DNA of 64,000 nt from an uncultured Brachyspira sp. (GCF_944393015.1 NZ_CALXYQ010000009.1:26529-90528), one strand, 5' to 3'; shown: positions 54,050 through 63,704, counted from the stretch's first letter. The notes: generated by a model from the sequence alone, not told the origin. Made by a program: numbers and translations.

Positions 54050-56233
54050 TTAATATATACTATAATAAATATTTCCATTTTTATTTTTTATTTTCTCTAA
54101 TATAAAACTTGTTTTGTTATACATTCTCACACAATCAAATATTACAGTATTTCCTCTATGATCAATAATATCTTCTTCTTTACATTTACTGCATCCTACA
54201 GACATACTTTTCGGACAGAATGCAAAGTTCATAGCAGGAATAAAACCTTCTTTTACAGATAAAGTATGTTTTAAATTTTTACCTGCTTCTATAGCCGATA
54301 TAACAGTGTCAATTCCTAACTTATATAAAAGATTCACACTGTAATTATTAATTGCATTAAGCCCAATGCCTGCCCATAATATAGCTTTTCCTTTTAATGC
54401 TTCAATATGTCCCAAGTTATTGCATATTACTATCATGTTATTTGTTTTTTCTGCTATGCTTTTTATAACTTCAATATCTTTATCAAATGTTACATGAGGC
54501 AGAAGTATACCATCTATTTTTTTATCTTTAAAAAGCTTAATTATATTTTCATCATAAACATTTGGAAATAATATTTTTTTATCATAATGAATATCAGAAT
54601 ATAAATTAATTTTTTCTTCGCTGCCAGCAATTAAAACTTTTATATCAATATTAGGATAATTAATATTTTTTTCATCATATAAATTTTTATCATAATTAAT
54701 TTTTTTAGACTGCATTAAAATATTTTCAATTTTTTCAATTATGCATCTTCTAGCTTCATTTAGAATTTTAACAGGTATAAAAGGATTTTTAAAATTTTCT
54801 TCAATATTAATATTTTCAAATTCAAATACAGTGCCGCCTGTTTTTAAAAGAGAATTAAAAATATCTTCTTTAGCTGTTGCTTTAGTTTTAGCTTCCTGAA
54901 GCTTATAATCACTTATATATTCTATATTGTTTAGTCTTTCATCATATTTACTGTTGACTATTAATTTTATTTTTTCATTATTGAATCCAATTATACAATT
55001 TAAATCGAGCAAATGTTTAAAATGATCGCTTTCAATTATTTTATCTGCTTCGTCCATTTGTAATTTATCAGTGGTTCTATAAACTTCATCGCCAATATTT
55101 ACATTTTTTAAAACAGCTGAAAAACTTAAATTTCCTTTCGCTCTTTTTACCCTTACATTATCTTTATATAAATCAGAAATCTGCATTCCAACTTTTCCGC
55201 TATCTCCAAATGAAAGCCCATCATAAACATTCAATTCTTTTTCTGCTTTTATATATATTTTATTTTTCTTATATGCTGTAACTTCTCCTATATACTCACC
55301 GTCATGGCTAGGCTTATAATTTTCAAAAATATCTTTTGAATTATAATAATAACCTTGAGAAAATCCGCCTCTATTAAAAATCTTCATCAAATCTTCTCTA
55401 TATTTTTGGGTAGGTATATCTTTATTTTCTAAAGCTAAATCAATAGCATGTCTATATATTGAAGTTGTGATTGCAGCGTATTCGCTTCTTTTGGCACGTC
55501 CTTCAATTTTAAAAGAAGTTATTCCGCTTTCAAGTAAATTTGGAATTATATCAATTGTCATTAAATCTTTAGTACTTAAAGGATAATCAGTTTTTCCTCC
55601 AGTATATTCCATTCTGCAAGGCTGGGCACAGGCTCCGCGGTTTGCACTTCTTCCTCCATGCAAATAAGAATAAGCACATTGACCTGAAAAACTTACGCAT
55701 AAAGCTCCATGCACAAAAGTTTCAAGTTCTATATCCGTATTATCTCTGATATATTTTATATTATCTAAACTCATCTCACGTGCTAACACTACCCTATCAA
55801 TGCCAATACTTTTAAGAAGTTTTACACTATCCAAATTATTACAAGACATCTGTGTGCTTGCATGCATTGGAATATTTAAATTATTTCTTACAATATCAAT
55901 AACACCTAAGTCCTGAACGATAATGGCATCAGCTCCCAAATCCGAAACAGTTTTTATTAATGGAAGTACTTTATCAATTTCATCGTTATAAACCAAAGTA
56001 TTTACTGTTATATAAACATTAACATTTCTTAATTTTGCGAATTTTATATTTTCTTCAATCGCCTTTTCATCGAAGTTTTCAGCAGCACCAACTCTGGCAT
56101 TAAAACTTTTAGTACCGAAATATACAGCATCAGCCCCAGCATTAACAGCCGCCTTCAAACCTCTTTCATCTCCGACAGGTGCAAGCAGTTCTATTTTTTT
56201 GTTTTGTGTTTTTATATTCAATTTGTTTTCCAT
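54050..56233 (-). CDS. U32-family peptidase / tRNA or rRNA hydroxylation protein
   Basis: The 727-residue protein starts with the U32 barrel: KIELLAPVGDERGLKAAVNA, GADAVYFGTKSFNARVGAAE, then HGALCVSFSGQCAYSYLHGG and RSANRGACAQPCRMEY. The cysteines in SGQC, NRGACAQPC and CPKSMSVGCSKC can bind an iron-sulfur cluster. Known members (RlhA, TrhP) take part in hydroxylation of 23S rRNA C2501 or tRNA uridine-34; older annotation as collagenase is unproven. The long form with a C-terminal DUF3656-like part matches RlhA best. Single gene. Confidence 0.88.
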   Translation of the reverse strand: MENKLNIKTQNKKIELLAPVGDERGLKAAVNAGADAVYFGTKSFNARVGAAENFDEKAIEENIKFAKLRNVNVYITVNTLVYNDEIDKVLPLIKTVSDLGADAIIVQDLGVIDIVRNNLNIPMHASTQMSCNNLDSVKLLKSIGIDRVVLAREMSLDNIKYIRDNTDIELETFVHGALCVSFSGQCAYSYLHGGRSANRGACAQPCRMEYTGGKTDYPLSTKDLMTIDIIPNLLESGITSFKIEGRAKRSEYAAITTSIYRHAIDLALENKDIPTQKYREDLMKIFNRGGFSQGYYYNSKDIFENYKPSHDGEYIGEVTAYKKNKIYIKAEKELNVYDGLSFGDSGKVGMQISDLYKDNVRVKRAKGNLSFSAVLKNVNIGDEVYRTTDKLQMDEADKIIESDHFKHLLDLNCIIGFNNEKIKLIVNSKYDERLNNIEYISDYKLQEAKTKATAKEDIFNSLLKTGGTVFEFENINIEENFKNPFIPVKILNEARRCIIEKIENILMQSKKINYDKNLYDEKNINYPNIDIKVLIAGSEEKINLYSDIHYDKKILFPNVYDENIIKLFKDKKIDGILLPHVTFDKDIEVIKSIAEKTNNMIVICNNLGHIEALKGKAILWAGIGLNAINNYSVNLLYKLGIDTVISAIEAGKNLKHTLSVKEGFIPAMNFAFCPKSMSVGCSKCKEEDIIDHRGNTVIFDCVRMYNKTSFILEKIKNKNGNIYYSIY

Positions 56234-56341
56234 TTATTTTAATTAATATTTAAACTATAGCATATAAGAAAATGAATTCAAGTATTAAATAATTTTTATA
56301 TAATTTATATTTAAGATATATTTTTTAATATAGAATTTATT

Positions 56342-56367
56342 CAACTTTTTCCCGCCGCAAAAAGTTG
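56342..56367 (+). repeat. CAACTTTTT/AAAAAGTTG dispersed hairpin, copy 4
   Basis: A perfect 9-bp stem encloses CCCGCCGC-type loop bases and is followed by CAAAAAATGC. This copy stands alone, without G modules. Confidence 0.65.
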
Positions 56368-56401
56368 CAAAAAATGCAAGTAATTAATATTTTATAAATC
56401 A

Positions 56402-56521
56402 TTATAATATATTAATTAGAAACTCTTTTAAATCATTCAAATAAATATTATAAAAATCAACATAAGGTGTTAAATCAAAATCTTCGGCTTTAATATTGTT
56501 CTTAAAACCAAATTCACTCAT
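56402..56521 (-). CDS. Small unknown reading frame or gene remnant
   Basis: A 39-codon frame MSEFGFKNNIKAEDFDLTPY then VDFYNIYLNDLKEFLINIL follows the HARE-HTH gene on the same strand. The frame is open further upstream (KKSKVFAY), into the nuclease gene's stop region. It reads like the C-terminal end of a larger protein. No ribosome site is evident, so it may be a leftover of a deleted gene. Confidence 0.3.
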   Translation of the reverse strand: MSEFGFKNNIKAEDFDLTPYVDFYNIYLNDLKEFLINIL

Positions 56522-56547
56522 ATAGGCAAATACTTTTGATTTTTTAG

Positions 56548-57522
56548 TTAATGAGGATTATTGAATCTCCCGCTATTTATCAAACTTGATATTATATGAT
56601 TTTTGGATTTATCTTTAGCTTCTAATATTTCATTAACATCATTAATAAAATCTTGAAACTGTCTGTTATAGCAAAGCTTATGCATAGTATCTATATCTAA
56701 ATAATTTCTTTTTTTGGCTGAAAATAATATCTCAGAATCTTCAGGATTGTTATAATCTAATTTAATTACACCTACTCCGAAAGATTGATTTAATCTTTTT
56801 ATTTCTTCCATCAATTCATCATAATTATTTTCATCTATTTCCATAGCCACAAGCCAAGATTCATTAGCCCAACCGGAATTTGATAATGCCTGAAAATAAT
56901 ATTCTGTCAAACTTCCAAGTGTAAGTTTTAATTTTAATTCATAAGCATAAAGCTCTGTAGTAGGTAAATTGATATGATTGAACAATTCCAAAACTGATTT
57001 ATTAATATAATCTTTAAAAGTAACAGCCACTATATCAGGAGTGCCCCATTTCATCTTGCCTTTCAAGTTAACATCAGTAGCATTTGCATTTATAGTTTTA
57101 GAATATATTTTCATTGAGTACAAATATTTTGTAAGAGGTATATGCAAATCTTCTTCTAATATTTTTCTATTTGTAATTGTATTTTCAGTAACCTCTTCTG
57201 CATCTTCTTCTTCGCTTAAATTATTAATTTCATTTATTAAATTCTGATTAGAATTATTTATTTTATCTTTTAGGAAAAATTTACCTTTACCAACTTTAAC
57301 AAATATTGTAGTATCTGGATTATATTTTATATCTGTATAAATACTAGAGCTTAAACTATAAGTTGGAGTTTTACTCATTTGATAATCAGAATTTTTTTTC
57401 TTACCAGTTTCTTTTATTTCTTTATCATAACCTAATTCGCAAGCCTTCTCCCATATTTCATCAACTTTCATGGGAACATCGCTTTGCTCTAAAATTTTTT
57501 TAGCTGCATCATAATATGTCAT
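56548..57522 (-). CDS. HARE-HTH domain protein with PD-(D/E)xK restriction-type nuclease domain
   Basis: Residues 1-85 match the HARE-HTH fold (TYYDAAKKILEQSDVPMKVD, EIWEKACELGYD, ending VKVGKGKFFLKDK), a winged helix known at the N termini of restriction enzymes and chromatin proteins. After an acidic linker (about 88-118) the C-terminal part has TPDIVAV (161-167) and YELKLKL (194-200); Asp163, Glu195 and Lys197 form a PD-(D/E)xK pattern, with Gln211 following. This predicts a DNA endonuclease that may recognise modified DNA. No methyltransferase is beside it; two are elsewhere in the window. AGGAGT precedes ATG. Confidence 0.75.
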   Translation of the reverse strand: MTYYDAAKKILEQSDVPMKVDEIWEKACELGYDKEIKETGKKKNSDYQMSKTPTYSLSSSIYTDIKYNPDTTIFVKVGKGKFFLKDKINNSNQNLINEINNLSEEEDAEEVTENTITNRKILEEDLHIPLTKYLYSMKIYSKTINANATDVNLKGKMKWGTPDIVAVTFKDYINKSVLELFNHINLPTTELYAYELKLKLTLGSLTEYYFQALSNSGWANESWLVAMEIDENNYDELMEEIKRLNQSFGVGVIKLDYNNPEDSEILFSAKKRNYLDIDTMHKLCYNRQFQDFINDVNEILEAKDKSKNHIISSLINSGRFNNPH

Positions 57523-57610
57523 AATTAACTCCTAAACTTCATTGTTGTATTATACCATATCTACATAAAAATTAAACTAATTATAATATACTTTTTTACA
57601 GCATTTATAT

Positions 57611-57639
57611 TTGATATATACATTTTTTAATGATATAAT
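57611..57639 (+). promoter_or_regulatory. Sigma70-like promoter of thymidine kinase
   Basis: TTGATA and TATAAT are 17 bases apart, ending 31 bases before ATG. Confidence 0.7.
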
Positions 57640-57670
57640 ATTACAATTCACTTAAAAATATTGGACTTTT

Positions 57671-58264
57671 ATGAATCATTTAATTACCGGACCTATGTTC
57701 GCAGGAAAATCAAAATATCTAATTAAAACCTTAGATTATCTTTTACTTGAAAATAAAAATATAAAAATATTATTCATATATCCAGCAATTTCTTTTAGAG
57801 GATATTTCTGCCGTGATAAAAATGTTTATTTAGATAAAAGAATAGATATAATCACTGAAGAAGAAATTGAAAATAATATTGGAAAAGATGTTGAAAATAT
57901 TTATAATTATATTGCAAGATATGATATTATAGGAATAGATGAATTTTGTTTTTTAAATGATACTTCCATTTTTATAAAACTCATAAAAACATGCACTCAA
58001 AGAAACTGCAAAACCAATTTTTGTATAGCCTCTCTTGATATGGACTATAAAAGAAATTATTGGGAAAGCGTATCGGCATTAATAGAAGAAGATTTGATTG
58101 ATATACATACAAAAGTTTTCGGTAAATGCGACTGCGGAAGAAAGGGAATATATTCAAAGAGAATAGTTAAAGATGTTGACAGAGTTGTAATAGGAGATGA
58201 TATATATAAATGCGTGTGCAGATATTGTTATGAAGGCGAAGACGAAGTAAAATTTGATTTATAA
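57671..58264 (+). CDS. tdk: Thymidine kinase, type II
   Basis: The enzyme phosphorylates thymidine to dTMP for salvage; tmk at 9186 takes the next step. The P-loop GPMFAGKS (7-14), the catalytic/Walker B region IIGIDEFCF (about 88-96), the ASLDMDYKRNYWESV lasso start and a zinc site (CDC...SKR...CVCRYC) are present. In the usual enzyme the P-loop region reads GxMFSGKT/S and the strand before it often carries a longer N terminus; here length is 197 residues, close to normal. The CAP lipoprotein gene starts about 30 bases after it. Confidence 0.9.
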   Translation: MNHLITGPMFAGKSKYLIKTLDYLLLENKNIKILFIYPAISFRGYFCRDKNVYLDKRIDIITEEEIENNIGKDVENIYNYIARYDIIGIDEFCFLNDTSIFIKLIKTCTQRNCKTNFCIASLDMDYKRNYWESVSALIEEDLIDIHTKVFGKCDCGRKGIYSKRIVKDVDRVVIGDDIYKCVCRYCYEGEDEVKFDL

Positions 58265-58296
58265 AATTAATTACCTTTTTAAATAAGGATTTTATT

Positions 58297-58746
58297 ACGA
58301 TTAGAAAAAGTTTATTTATATTGTTATTCGCTTTTATTGTATTATCCTGCAATAGTAAATATGAGCCTAATAATGATAATAGTGAAATACAGGAAGTTTT
58401 TGAATTAGTAAATCAAACTAGAGCAGATATTGGCAGATATGCTTTGATATTAGATGAAAAATTAAATAGAGCAGCTGCTATAAGAGCAGAAGAAATATCA
58501 ATTCTTTTTGATCATATTAGACCAGATAAAACTGCTTATTATACAGTATCTAAAGAAGTAGAAGGATGTCCGGAACCTTCAGCTGAGAATATAGCAAGAT
58601 ATCAAAAAACGCCTCAGGCCGTAATGGAAGCATGGATAAATTCACAAGGTCATTATAATAATATTATAGGCAGTCATAGCTATATAGGTATAGGAGTTTA
58701 TAAAGATAATGATGGAAAATTATATTGGGTACAGCTTTTTGATTAA
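58297..58746 (+). CDS. CAP/SCP-domain lipoprotein with ACG at the expected start
   Basis: The reading frame encodes a lipoprotein signal (IRKSLFILLFAFIVLSC) and a CAP-type domain: QEVFELVNQTRADIG, HIRPDKTAYYT, AENIA, AWINSQGHYNNIIGS and YIGIGVYK, like the bacterial YkwD branch. CAP proteins are secreted and of varied function. No ATG, GTG or TTG precedes the signal's charged part. An AAGGA site at 58285-58289 is 7 bases before ACG 58297, exactly where ATG would be expected; TTG 58321 would remove the charged N region. Either ACG (or ATT 58294) is used, or the start codon is lost and the gene is silent. From ACG it has 149 residues. Confidence 0.72.
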   Translation, partial: TIRKSLFILLFAFIVLSCNSKYEPNNDNSEIQEVFELVNQTRADIGRYALILDEKLNRAAAIRAEEISILFDHIRPDKTAYYTVSKEVEGCPEPSAENIARYQKTPQAVMEAWINSQGHYNNIIGSHSYIGIGVYKDNDGKLYWVQLFD

Positions 58747-59065
58747 TTTCATTACATTCGCCCGCCCTTTATATTTATTGTTACAATTTGAAATTTTGAT
58801 TTAATTATTTTTTTAATTTGATTAGAAATTAAAGCACCCGCCCAAGATTTATTTAAATTGAGAATATCCGTTCCGCACGCTGAGGCAAATCATAAATATA
58901 AGATTGCATATTAATTAAAATTTAAATTATATCTAAGAATACATTCACCGTGCGTCTGAATATATTAAAAATGTAAATAAAACTTTTGGTGGGAACCTTC
59001 ATTTCTAATTAGTTCAAAAATATAAATAGAAAAAAAATTAAAATTTAAAACTATAAATGGCGATT
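58745..59065. repeat. Complete palindromic G-module unit
   Basis: An inverted module (TTACATTCGCCCGCCCTTTA near 58751 to GCACCCGCCCAAG near 58833), boxes TTCCGCACGCTGAGGCAAA (near 58870) and CACCGTGCGTC (near 58945), then a degraded forward module (CTTTTGGTGGGAACC near 58983 to AAATGGCG near 59055). It begins directly after the CAP gene's stop. Confidence 0.72.
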
Positions 59066-59090
59066 TTTTTCTTAATAAATTAATAAAAAT

Positions 59091-59127
59091 AAAAGCTGGC
59101 AGATATTTTTAATACCCACCAGCTTTT
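59091..59127 (-). terminator. Intrinsic terminator of the alcohol dehydrogenase gene
   Basis: AAAAGCTGG / CCAGCTTTT stem with A and T flanks, 17 bases after the minus-strand stop. Confidence 0.85.
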
Positions 59128-59143
59128 CTATTATATAAAACGA

Positions 59144-60205
59144 TTATTTCTCAATTCTTACTACAGGTTTAATTAAATCAGCAGGTTTATCTCTCATCAT
59201 AAATAAAGCCTTTTCAAGATTTTCCCAACCCTCAAATACATGAGAAACTAAATGATGAACATTTAATTTTCCAGAAGCTACTAATGCACCAAGTTTTTCC
59301 ATTCTGAGTCTTCCACCAGGCATAAGTCCGCCAAGTATAGCTTTATGCCCCATACCAACACCCCATTCAGCTCTAGGAATTTGTATATAATCACCTTTAC
59401 CTAAATAGTTAACATTTCCAATTTTACCGCCTGGTTTTAAAGAACGAACTGCTTCAGCAAAAGTTTCAACACCGCCGCCAGCAATAATAACTTTATCAAC
59501 ACCTTTACCATTAGTCATTTTCAAAACTTGCTCATCAATAGTTCCGTTTTTATAGCTAATGAACTCTTCAGCACCATATTTTTTAGCAGCTTCAACACAA
59601 TTAGGTCTAGTACCAACAGCAATAATTCTTGAAGCTCCTCTTAAAGCAGCGCCAGCAACTCCCATAAGACCAACAGGTCCAATACCAATAACAAGTACAC
59701 TATCTCCATATTGTACATCAGCTAACTCAGCACCATGGAAACCAGTAGGCACCATATCAGAAAGCATACAAGCATCTACAGGATCAATATTGCTAGGTAA
59801 AAGAGCCAAGTTACCATCAGCATCATTAACATGGAAGAATTCTCCAAATACACCATCTTTAAAGTTAGAGAATTTCCATCCGGCAAGCATACCGCCTGAG
59901 TGCATAGAATATCCAGCCTGAGCTTCTACACTATTCCAATCAGGAGTAATGGCAGGAACTAAAACTTTATCTCCTGGTTTAAAGTCTTTTACTAAACTTC
60001 CAACTTCTACAACCTCACCACAAGCTTCATGACCTAAAATCATATTATGTCTTTCCCCTATAGCACCTTCCCATAATGTGTGTACATCAGAAGTACATAT
60101 AGCAACAGCAAGAGGTTTCACAATAGCATCAGCAGGACCGCAAGCAGGTCTTTCTTTCTCAATCCAACCTGATTCACCTATTTTTAACATCGCATATCCT
60201 TTCAT
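59144..60205 (-). CDS. NADP-dependent secondary alcohol dehydrogenase (zinc type)
   Basis: The 353-residue enzyme matches the Thermoanaerobacter brockii / Clostridium beijerinckii secondary alcohol dehydrogenases in length and numbering. Zinc ligands Cys37, His59 and Asp150 are in place, with Glu60 following, as in that group. The cofactor loop reads GTRP (Gly198, Thr199, Arg200) with Tyr218, close to the NADP-binding set Gly198-Ser199-Arg200-Tyr218 of the T. brockii enzyme, so NADP is expected. It interconverts ketones such as acetone with secondary alcohols during fermentation. It has an AGGAG site, and codon use is rich in GCA/GGT, suggesting high expression. Confidence 0.93.
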   Translation of the reverse strand: MKGYAMLKIGESGWIEKERPACGPADAIVKPLAVAICTSDVHTLWEGAIGERHNMILGHEACGEVVEVGSLVKDFKPGDKVLVPAITPDWNSVEAQAGYSMHSGGMLAGWKFSNFKDGVFGEFFHVNDADGNLALLPSNIDPVDACMLSDMVPTGFHGAELADVQYGDSVLVIGIGPVGLMGVAGAALRGASRIIAVGTRPNCVEAAKKYGAEEFISYKNGTIDEQVLKMTNGKGVDKVIIAGGGVETFAEAVRSLKPGGKIGNVNYLGKGDYIQIPRAEWGVGMGHKAILGGLMPGGRLRMEKLGALVASGKLNVHHLVSHVFEGWENLEKALFMMRDKPADLIKPVVRIEK

Positions 60206-60421
60206 ATTTACACTCCTTTTTTTATTTTATATATATGATTTTAAAAGTAAAAAACTATACATTTTATTTAAAATAAAATTTTATTATTATAAATTTATTT
60301 TGTAATAAAATACTGTCATATAAAAAATCTATATATTAGTACTCTATTTATTATTACTAGCTTTTATATACAAAGCATTATATAATGATTATATAACAGT
60401 ATTAATGGAGAAATGTAATAT

Positions 60422-61393
60422 ATGAAAATATTGATTGTTTCAGGATTTTTAGGTGCTGGAAAAACTACCCTCATAAAAGAAATGGCTAATAAAACCAAAA
60501 GAGATTTTGTTGTAATGGAAAATGAATATGGCGATGTCGATATAGATTCTAATATATTGAAAGATGAAGGCATGAATATCTGGGAACTTACAGAAGGATG
60601 TGTATGCTGCACTATGAAACAAGATTTTGCTTCTTCTATACTCACAATAGCTAATTCTCTTGATCCTGAATACTTAATAGTAGAACCTACAGGAGCTGCT
60701 AAATTAAGCAATATTATCAACAATATAAAACAAATTGAATATGAAAGAATAGTACTTTTGAAACCTATAACTATAATAGATGGAAATACATTTGACTCTT
60801 TTATTAATTCTTATGATGATATTTATGCAGATCAAATTTTAAATGGATCAAAGATAATAATATCTAAAATAGAATCAAAAGAAGAATATGAAAAAGAAAA
60901 TCTTATAAAAAAAATAAAGTCATTGATTATAAAAAACAATTTGCCATTATATAATATAGAAATACTTAAAGAACATTATTCTAATAAAGATAAAAAATGG
61001 TGGGAAAACATTTTAAATTCATTTTTAGATGATAAATATGCTATAAAAGAATTGGAAAAACCAAAAAATGAAGAAATGCCCGACTCTATAAGTATGAAAG
61101 GCTGCTGTGTTGAAAGTGAAAATAAATTTATGACTTTACTTGAAGATATTATTCACGGACGCTTTGGATTCATAGCAAGGTCTAAAGGTTTTATAAAATG
61201 CGGCAGTAATTATTTTAGATATGACGTTGTAGGAGAAAGATATGCTGTTACAGGGGCAGATGAAAATGATAAGCTTGAAGTAGTATTTATAGGCAAAGAT
61301 TTGAATAGAAAACTTTTAAGGGAAGAATTTCAGCCTGTATATAGAGATAATATCAAACATAAAGAAGAACATTGTGAAGACCATAAGAAATAG
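60422..61393 (+). CDS. CobW/COG0523-family GTPase (metal chaperone type)
   Basis: The 323-residue G3E-family GTPase has Walker A GFLGAGKTT (about 8-16), MENEYGDVDID, the metal-binding GCVCCTMK (CxCC, about 60-67), and EPTGAAKLS. A C-terminal CobW_C domain (IHGRFGFIARSKGFIKCGSN) and a His-rich end (HKEEHCEDHKK) follow. Such proteins deliver zinc, cobalt or iron to client enzymes. The client is not evident; the zinc-dependent alcohol dehydrogenase is divergent and next door, which may be chance. GGAG precedes ATG. Confidence 0.9.
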   Translation: MKILIVSGFLGAGKTTLIKEMANKTKRDFVVMENEYGDVDIDSNILKDEGMNIWELTEGCVCCTMKQDFASSILTIANSLDPEYLIVEPTGAAKLSNIINNIKQIEYERIVLLKPITIIDGNTFDSFINSYDDIYADQILNGSKIIISKIESKEEYEKENLIKKIKSLIIKNNLPLYNIEILKEHYSNKDKKWWENILNSFLDDKYAIKELEKPKNEEMPDSISMKGCCVESENKFMTLLEDIIHGRFGFIARSKGFIKCGSNYFRYDVVGERYAVTGADENDKLEVVFIGKDLNRKLLREEFQPVYRDNIKHKEEHCEDHKK

Positions 61394-61439
61394 TTTTTTA
61401 TTTGATTGCATTTAGATTTAATGAAAAATAAATAATTTA

Positions 61440-61905
61440 TTTTTTAAATTTTACTTACATTTCCCACCCTTTATATTTATCATTACAATTTGAAATTTTG
61501 ATTTAATTATTTTTTTAATTTGATTAGAAATTAAAGCACCCGCCCAAGATTTATTTAAATTTAGAATCTATTTAACGCACGGTAAGCATAATTATAAATA
61601 TAGTTTAATTTCTGTTTAAAATATATCTATATATTTAGCTTAATTAAACGTGCGTTTAGTGATTTTTTAAATTAAAAAAATACTTGGGTGGGCAGCTATA
61701 ATTTCTGATTAAAGTATTAAATATGATGAGATTGTAAATACATATAAAAGTGATAAATCTAAAGGGTGGGAATTCTAAATAATTTTTGTTTTAAAAAATT
61801 AATTACATACCCCGCCCTTTTTCCTTTTTAAATTAATAAGTAATAAAAATACAAAATTTCTTTTTTATCAAATTAGAAATGTTAACACCCGCCCAAGCGA
61901 ATATT
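61440..61905. repeat. Palindromic G-module unit followed by a second inverted module
   Basis: Inverted module (TTACATTTCCCACCCTTTA near 61452 to GCACCCGCCCAAG near 61536), boxes TAACGCACGGTAAGC (near 61571) and AAACGTGCGTTTAG (near 61645), forward module (CTTGGGTGGGCAGC near 61684 to AAAGGGTGGG near 61760), then an inverted module (TTACATACCCCGCCCTTT near 61803 to ACACCCGCCCAAGC near 61886). The 610-base gap holds no gene. Confidence 0.78.
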
Positions 61906-61945
61906 AAATTTATAGAATTTATATAAAATGAAAAAAAAATAAAAA

Positions 61946-61980
61946 ATCCTTTAATATTAAATGAATAATATTAAAGGATT
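61946..61980 (-). terminator. Intrinsic terminator of the NhaC-type antiporter gene
   Basis: A perfect 14-bp stem (ATCCTTTAATATTA and complement) is followed on the minus strand by a T run. Confidence 0.88.
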
Positions 61981-62003
61981 ATTTTTTATATTTTATTATC
62001 TAA

Positions 62004-63635
62004 TTAGCTTTTCTTAAAACTTGAAATTTTATCATAAAAATTAGGAGCAAGTAAGGCAAGTACACACATTACTATAAAACCTGTTAATAATGCAGCTATA
62101 GGATTTAAAGTTATTCCTCCAATTATTACACCAATGAAAGCAGATATAGCAACCAAACCAGCATAAGGAATCTGTGTTGCAACATGTTCAAGTAAAGGAC
62201 AGTTACTTCCAGTAGATGAAAGTATTGTAGTATCAGATATAGGAGAACAATGGTCTCCAAATACAGCACCGGAAACAACAGAACCAACATTTATAAGAAG
62301 AACATTAAGAAGAGCATTATCAGTATAACCATTGGCAGCAGCAAGTCCATTAGCAATAGGTATAACTATAGGAATAAGTATAGCAAAAGTACCCCAGCTT
62401 GTACCAGTAGAGAAAGCTATAACACATCCAAGTAAATAACCTATAGCAGGAAGAATCCAAAGAGGGAAACCGCCGCCTTTTACAGCTTCAGATAAGAAAG
62501 CAGCAAGTCCAAGTCCGCCGTCTGCAGGAGATGATTTGATAACGCTTCCTATAGACCAAGCTAATGCTAAAACTACTAATGCAGGAACCATAGATTTAAC
62601 GCCTTCCATAATAGAGTTTCCGGCAGAACGTACACTTAATAATCTTCTAGCTACATAATAGATATACATTATCATAAGAGAAATAACAGCACCGTAAAAT
62701 AAAGCTTTAGAAGCATCTGTATCTAAAAATGCCTGATTCAAAGATATGCTTGACATAGCTTGAGAGAAAGTTTCTATTCCATCGCTTCCAACTAATCCCA
62801 TATATGTAGTAACAGGGAACATCACTATACAAACTATTATAAGTACAAGTATAGCTATAACCATATCATACCATTTAGCCTGATTGTTTGAAGAAGTTTC
62901 CATATTACCAGGACAAGCTCCATATAATTCCTCATCAAAAAGTTTTCCATTTTGAGCATTGTCTTCACTTCTTTTCATAGGACCGAAATCTTTAAATACT
63001 AAAGAAATAAGAACTACAAAAGCTAAAGCAAGAAGCGGATAAACAGAATAAGGTATCATCTTTATAAAGAAAACAAATTCACTTATATTTAAAGATTCAA
63101 AACCTTCTGAATCTCTTATATAACTCATAACTGTTACTACCCAAGTTGATATAGGAGCAAGTATACATACAGGAGCTGCAGTAGAATCTAATATGTATGC
63201 AAGTTTAGCTCTTGAAATTTTATTCTGATCTGAAACAGGACGCATAACAGTACCAACAGATAAACTATTAAAATAATCATCTATAAATATAATAAGTCCG
63301 AAAAACCAAGTAAATATAAGTATGCTTTTCTTAGTTTTTAAATATTTACTAGCCCATAAACCGAAAGCCTTAGTAGCTCCAGTTTTTGATAGCATACTAA
63401 CAAAAGCACCAAGCAAAGCACAGAATAAAAGTATTCTTATATTCCAAGCGTCCCCGCTCATCTCTGCTACCTTATCAGTAAATATTGTAATAGCAGTAAA
63501 TACATTACCATGAGCTATTATTAAAGTTCCAGATAGTATACCAAGCGTAAGCGAAATAATAACTTCTTTGGTTACTAAAGCAAGTATAATGGCTAAAAGA
63601 GGCGGTATAATACCCAACAGACCATAATGTTCCAT
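62004..63635 (-). CDS. NhaC-family Na+/H+ antiporter-type membrane transporter
   Basis: The 543-residue membrane protein has about 12 segments. GTLIIAHGNVFTAITIFTDK, KTGATKAFGLWASKYLKTKK, FFGLIIFIDDYFNSLSVGTV, LDSTAAPVCILAPISTWVV, GTSWGTFAILIPIVIP and GDHCSPISDTTILSSTGSNC are family-typical; the IDDYFN and GDHCSPISDT motifs are diagnostic. Members exchange Na+ and H+ or carry amino acids or organic acids (for example malate-lactate, lysine or methionine carriers), so the substrate is open. A promoter and an intrinsic terminator-like hairpin lie upstream within the leader, suggesting attenuation. Confidence 0.93.
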   Translation of the reverse strand: MEHYGLLGIIPPLLAIILALVTKEVIISLTLGILSGTLIIAHGNVFTAITIFTDKVAEMSGDAWNIRILLFCALLGAFVSMLSKTGATKAFGLWASKYLKTKKSILIFTWFFGLIIFIDDYFNSLSVGTVMRPVSDQNKISRAKLAYILDSTAAPVCILAPISTWVVTVMSYIRDSEGFESLNISEFVFFIKMIPYSVYPLLALAFVVLISLVFKDFGPMKRSEDNAQNGKLFDEELYGACPGNMETSSNNQAKWYDMVIAILVLIIVCIVMFPVTTYMGLVGSDGIETFSQAMSSISLNQAFLDTDASKALFYGAVISLMIMYIYYVARRLLSVRSAGNSIMEGVKSMVPALVVLALAWSIGSVIKSSPADGGLGLAAFLSEAVKGGGFPLWILPAIGYLLGCVIAFSTGTSWGTFAILIPIVIPIANGLAAANGYTDNALLNVLLINVGSVVSGAVFGDHCSPISDTTILSSTGSNCPLLEHVATQIPYAGLVAISAFIGVIIGGITLNPIAALLTGFIVMCVLALLAPNFYDKISSFKKS

Positions 63636-63704
63636 AAGTTACTCCTAATTAATATATACACCTTTATAATCTTGAATCATTTCTTGAAAAATAATTGTTA
63701 AAAT

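Noticed and set aside
54050..56233. Collagenase function for the U32 protein
   Set aside because: Characterised relatives with this architecture act in RNA hydroxylation; protease activity is not supported by visible catalytic motifs.
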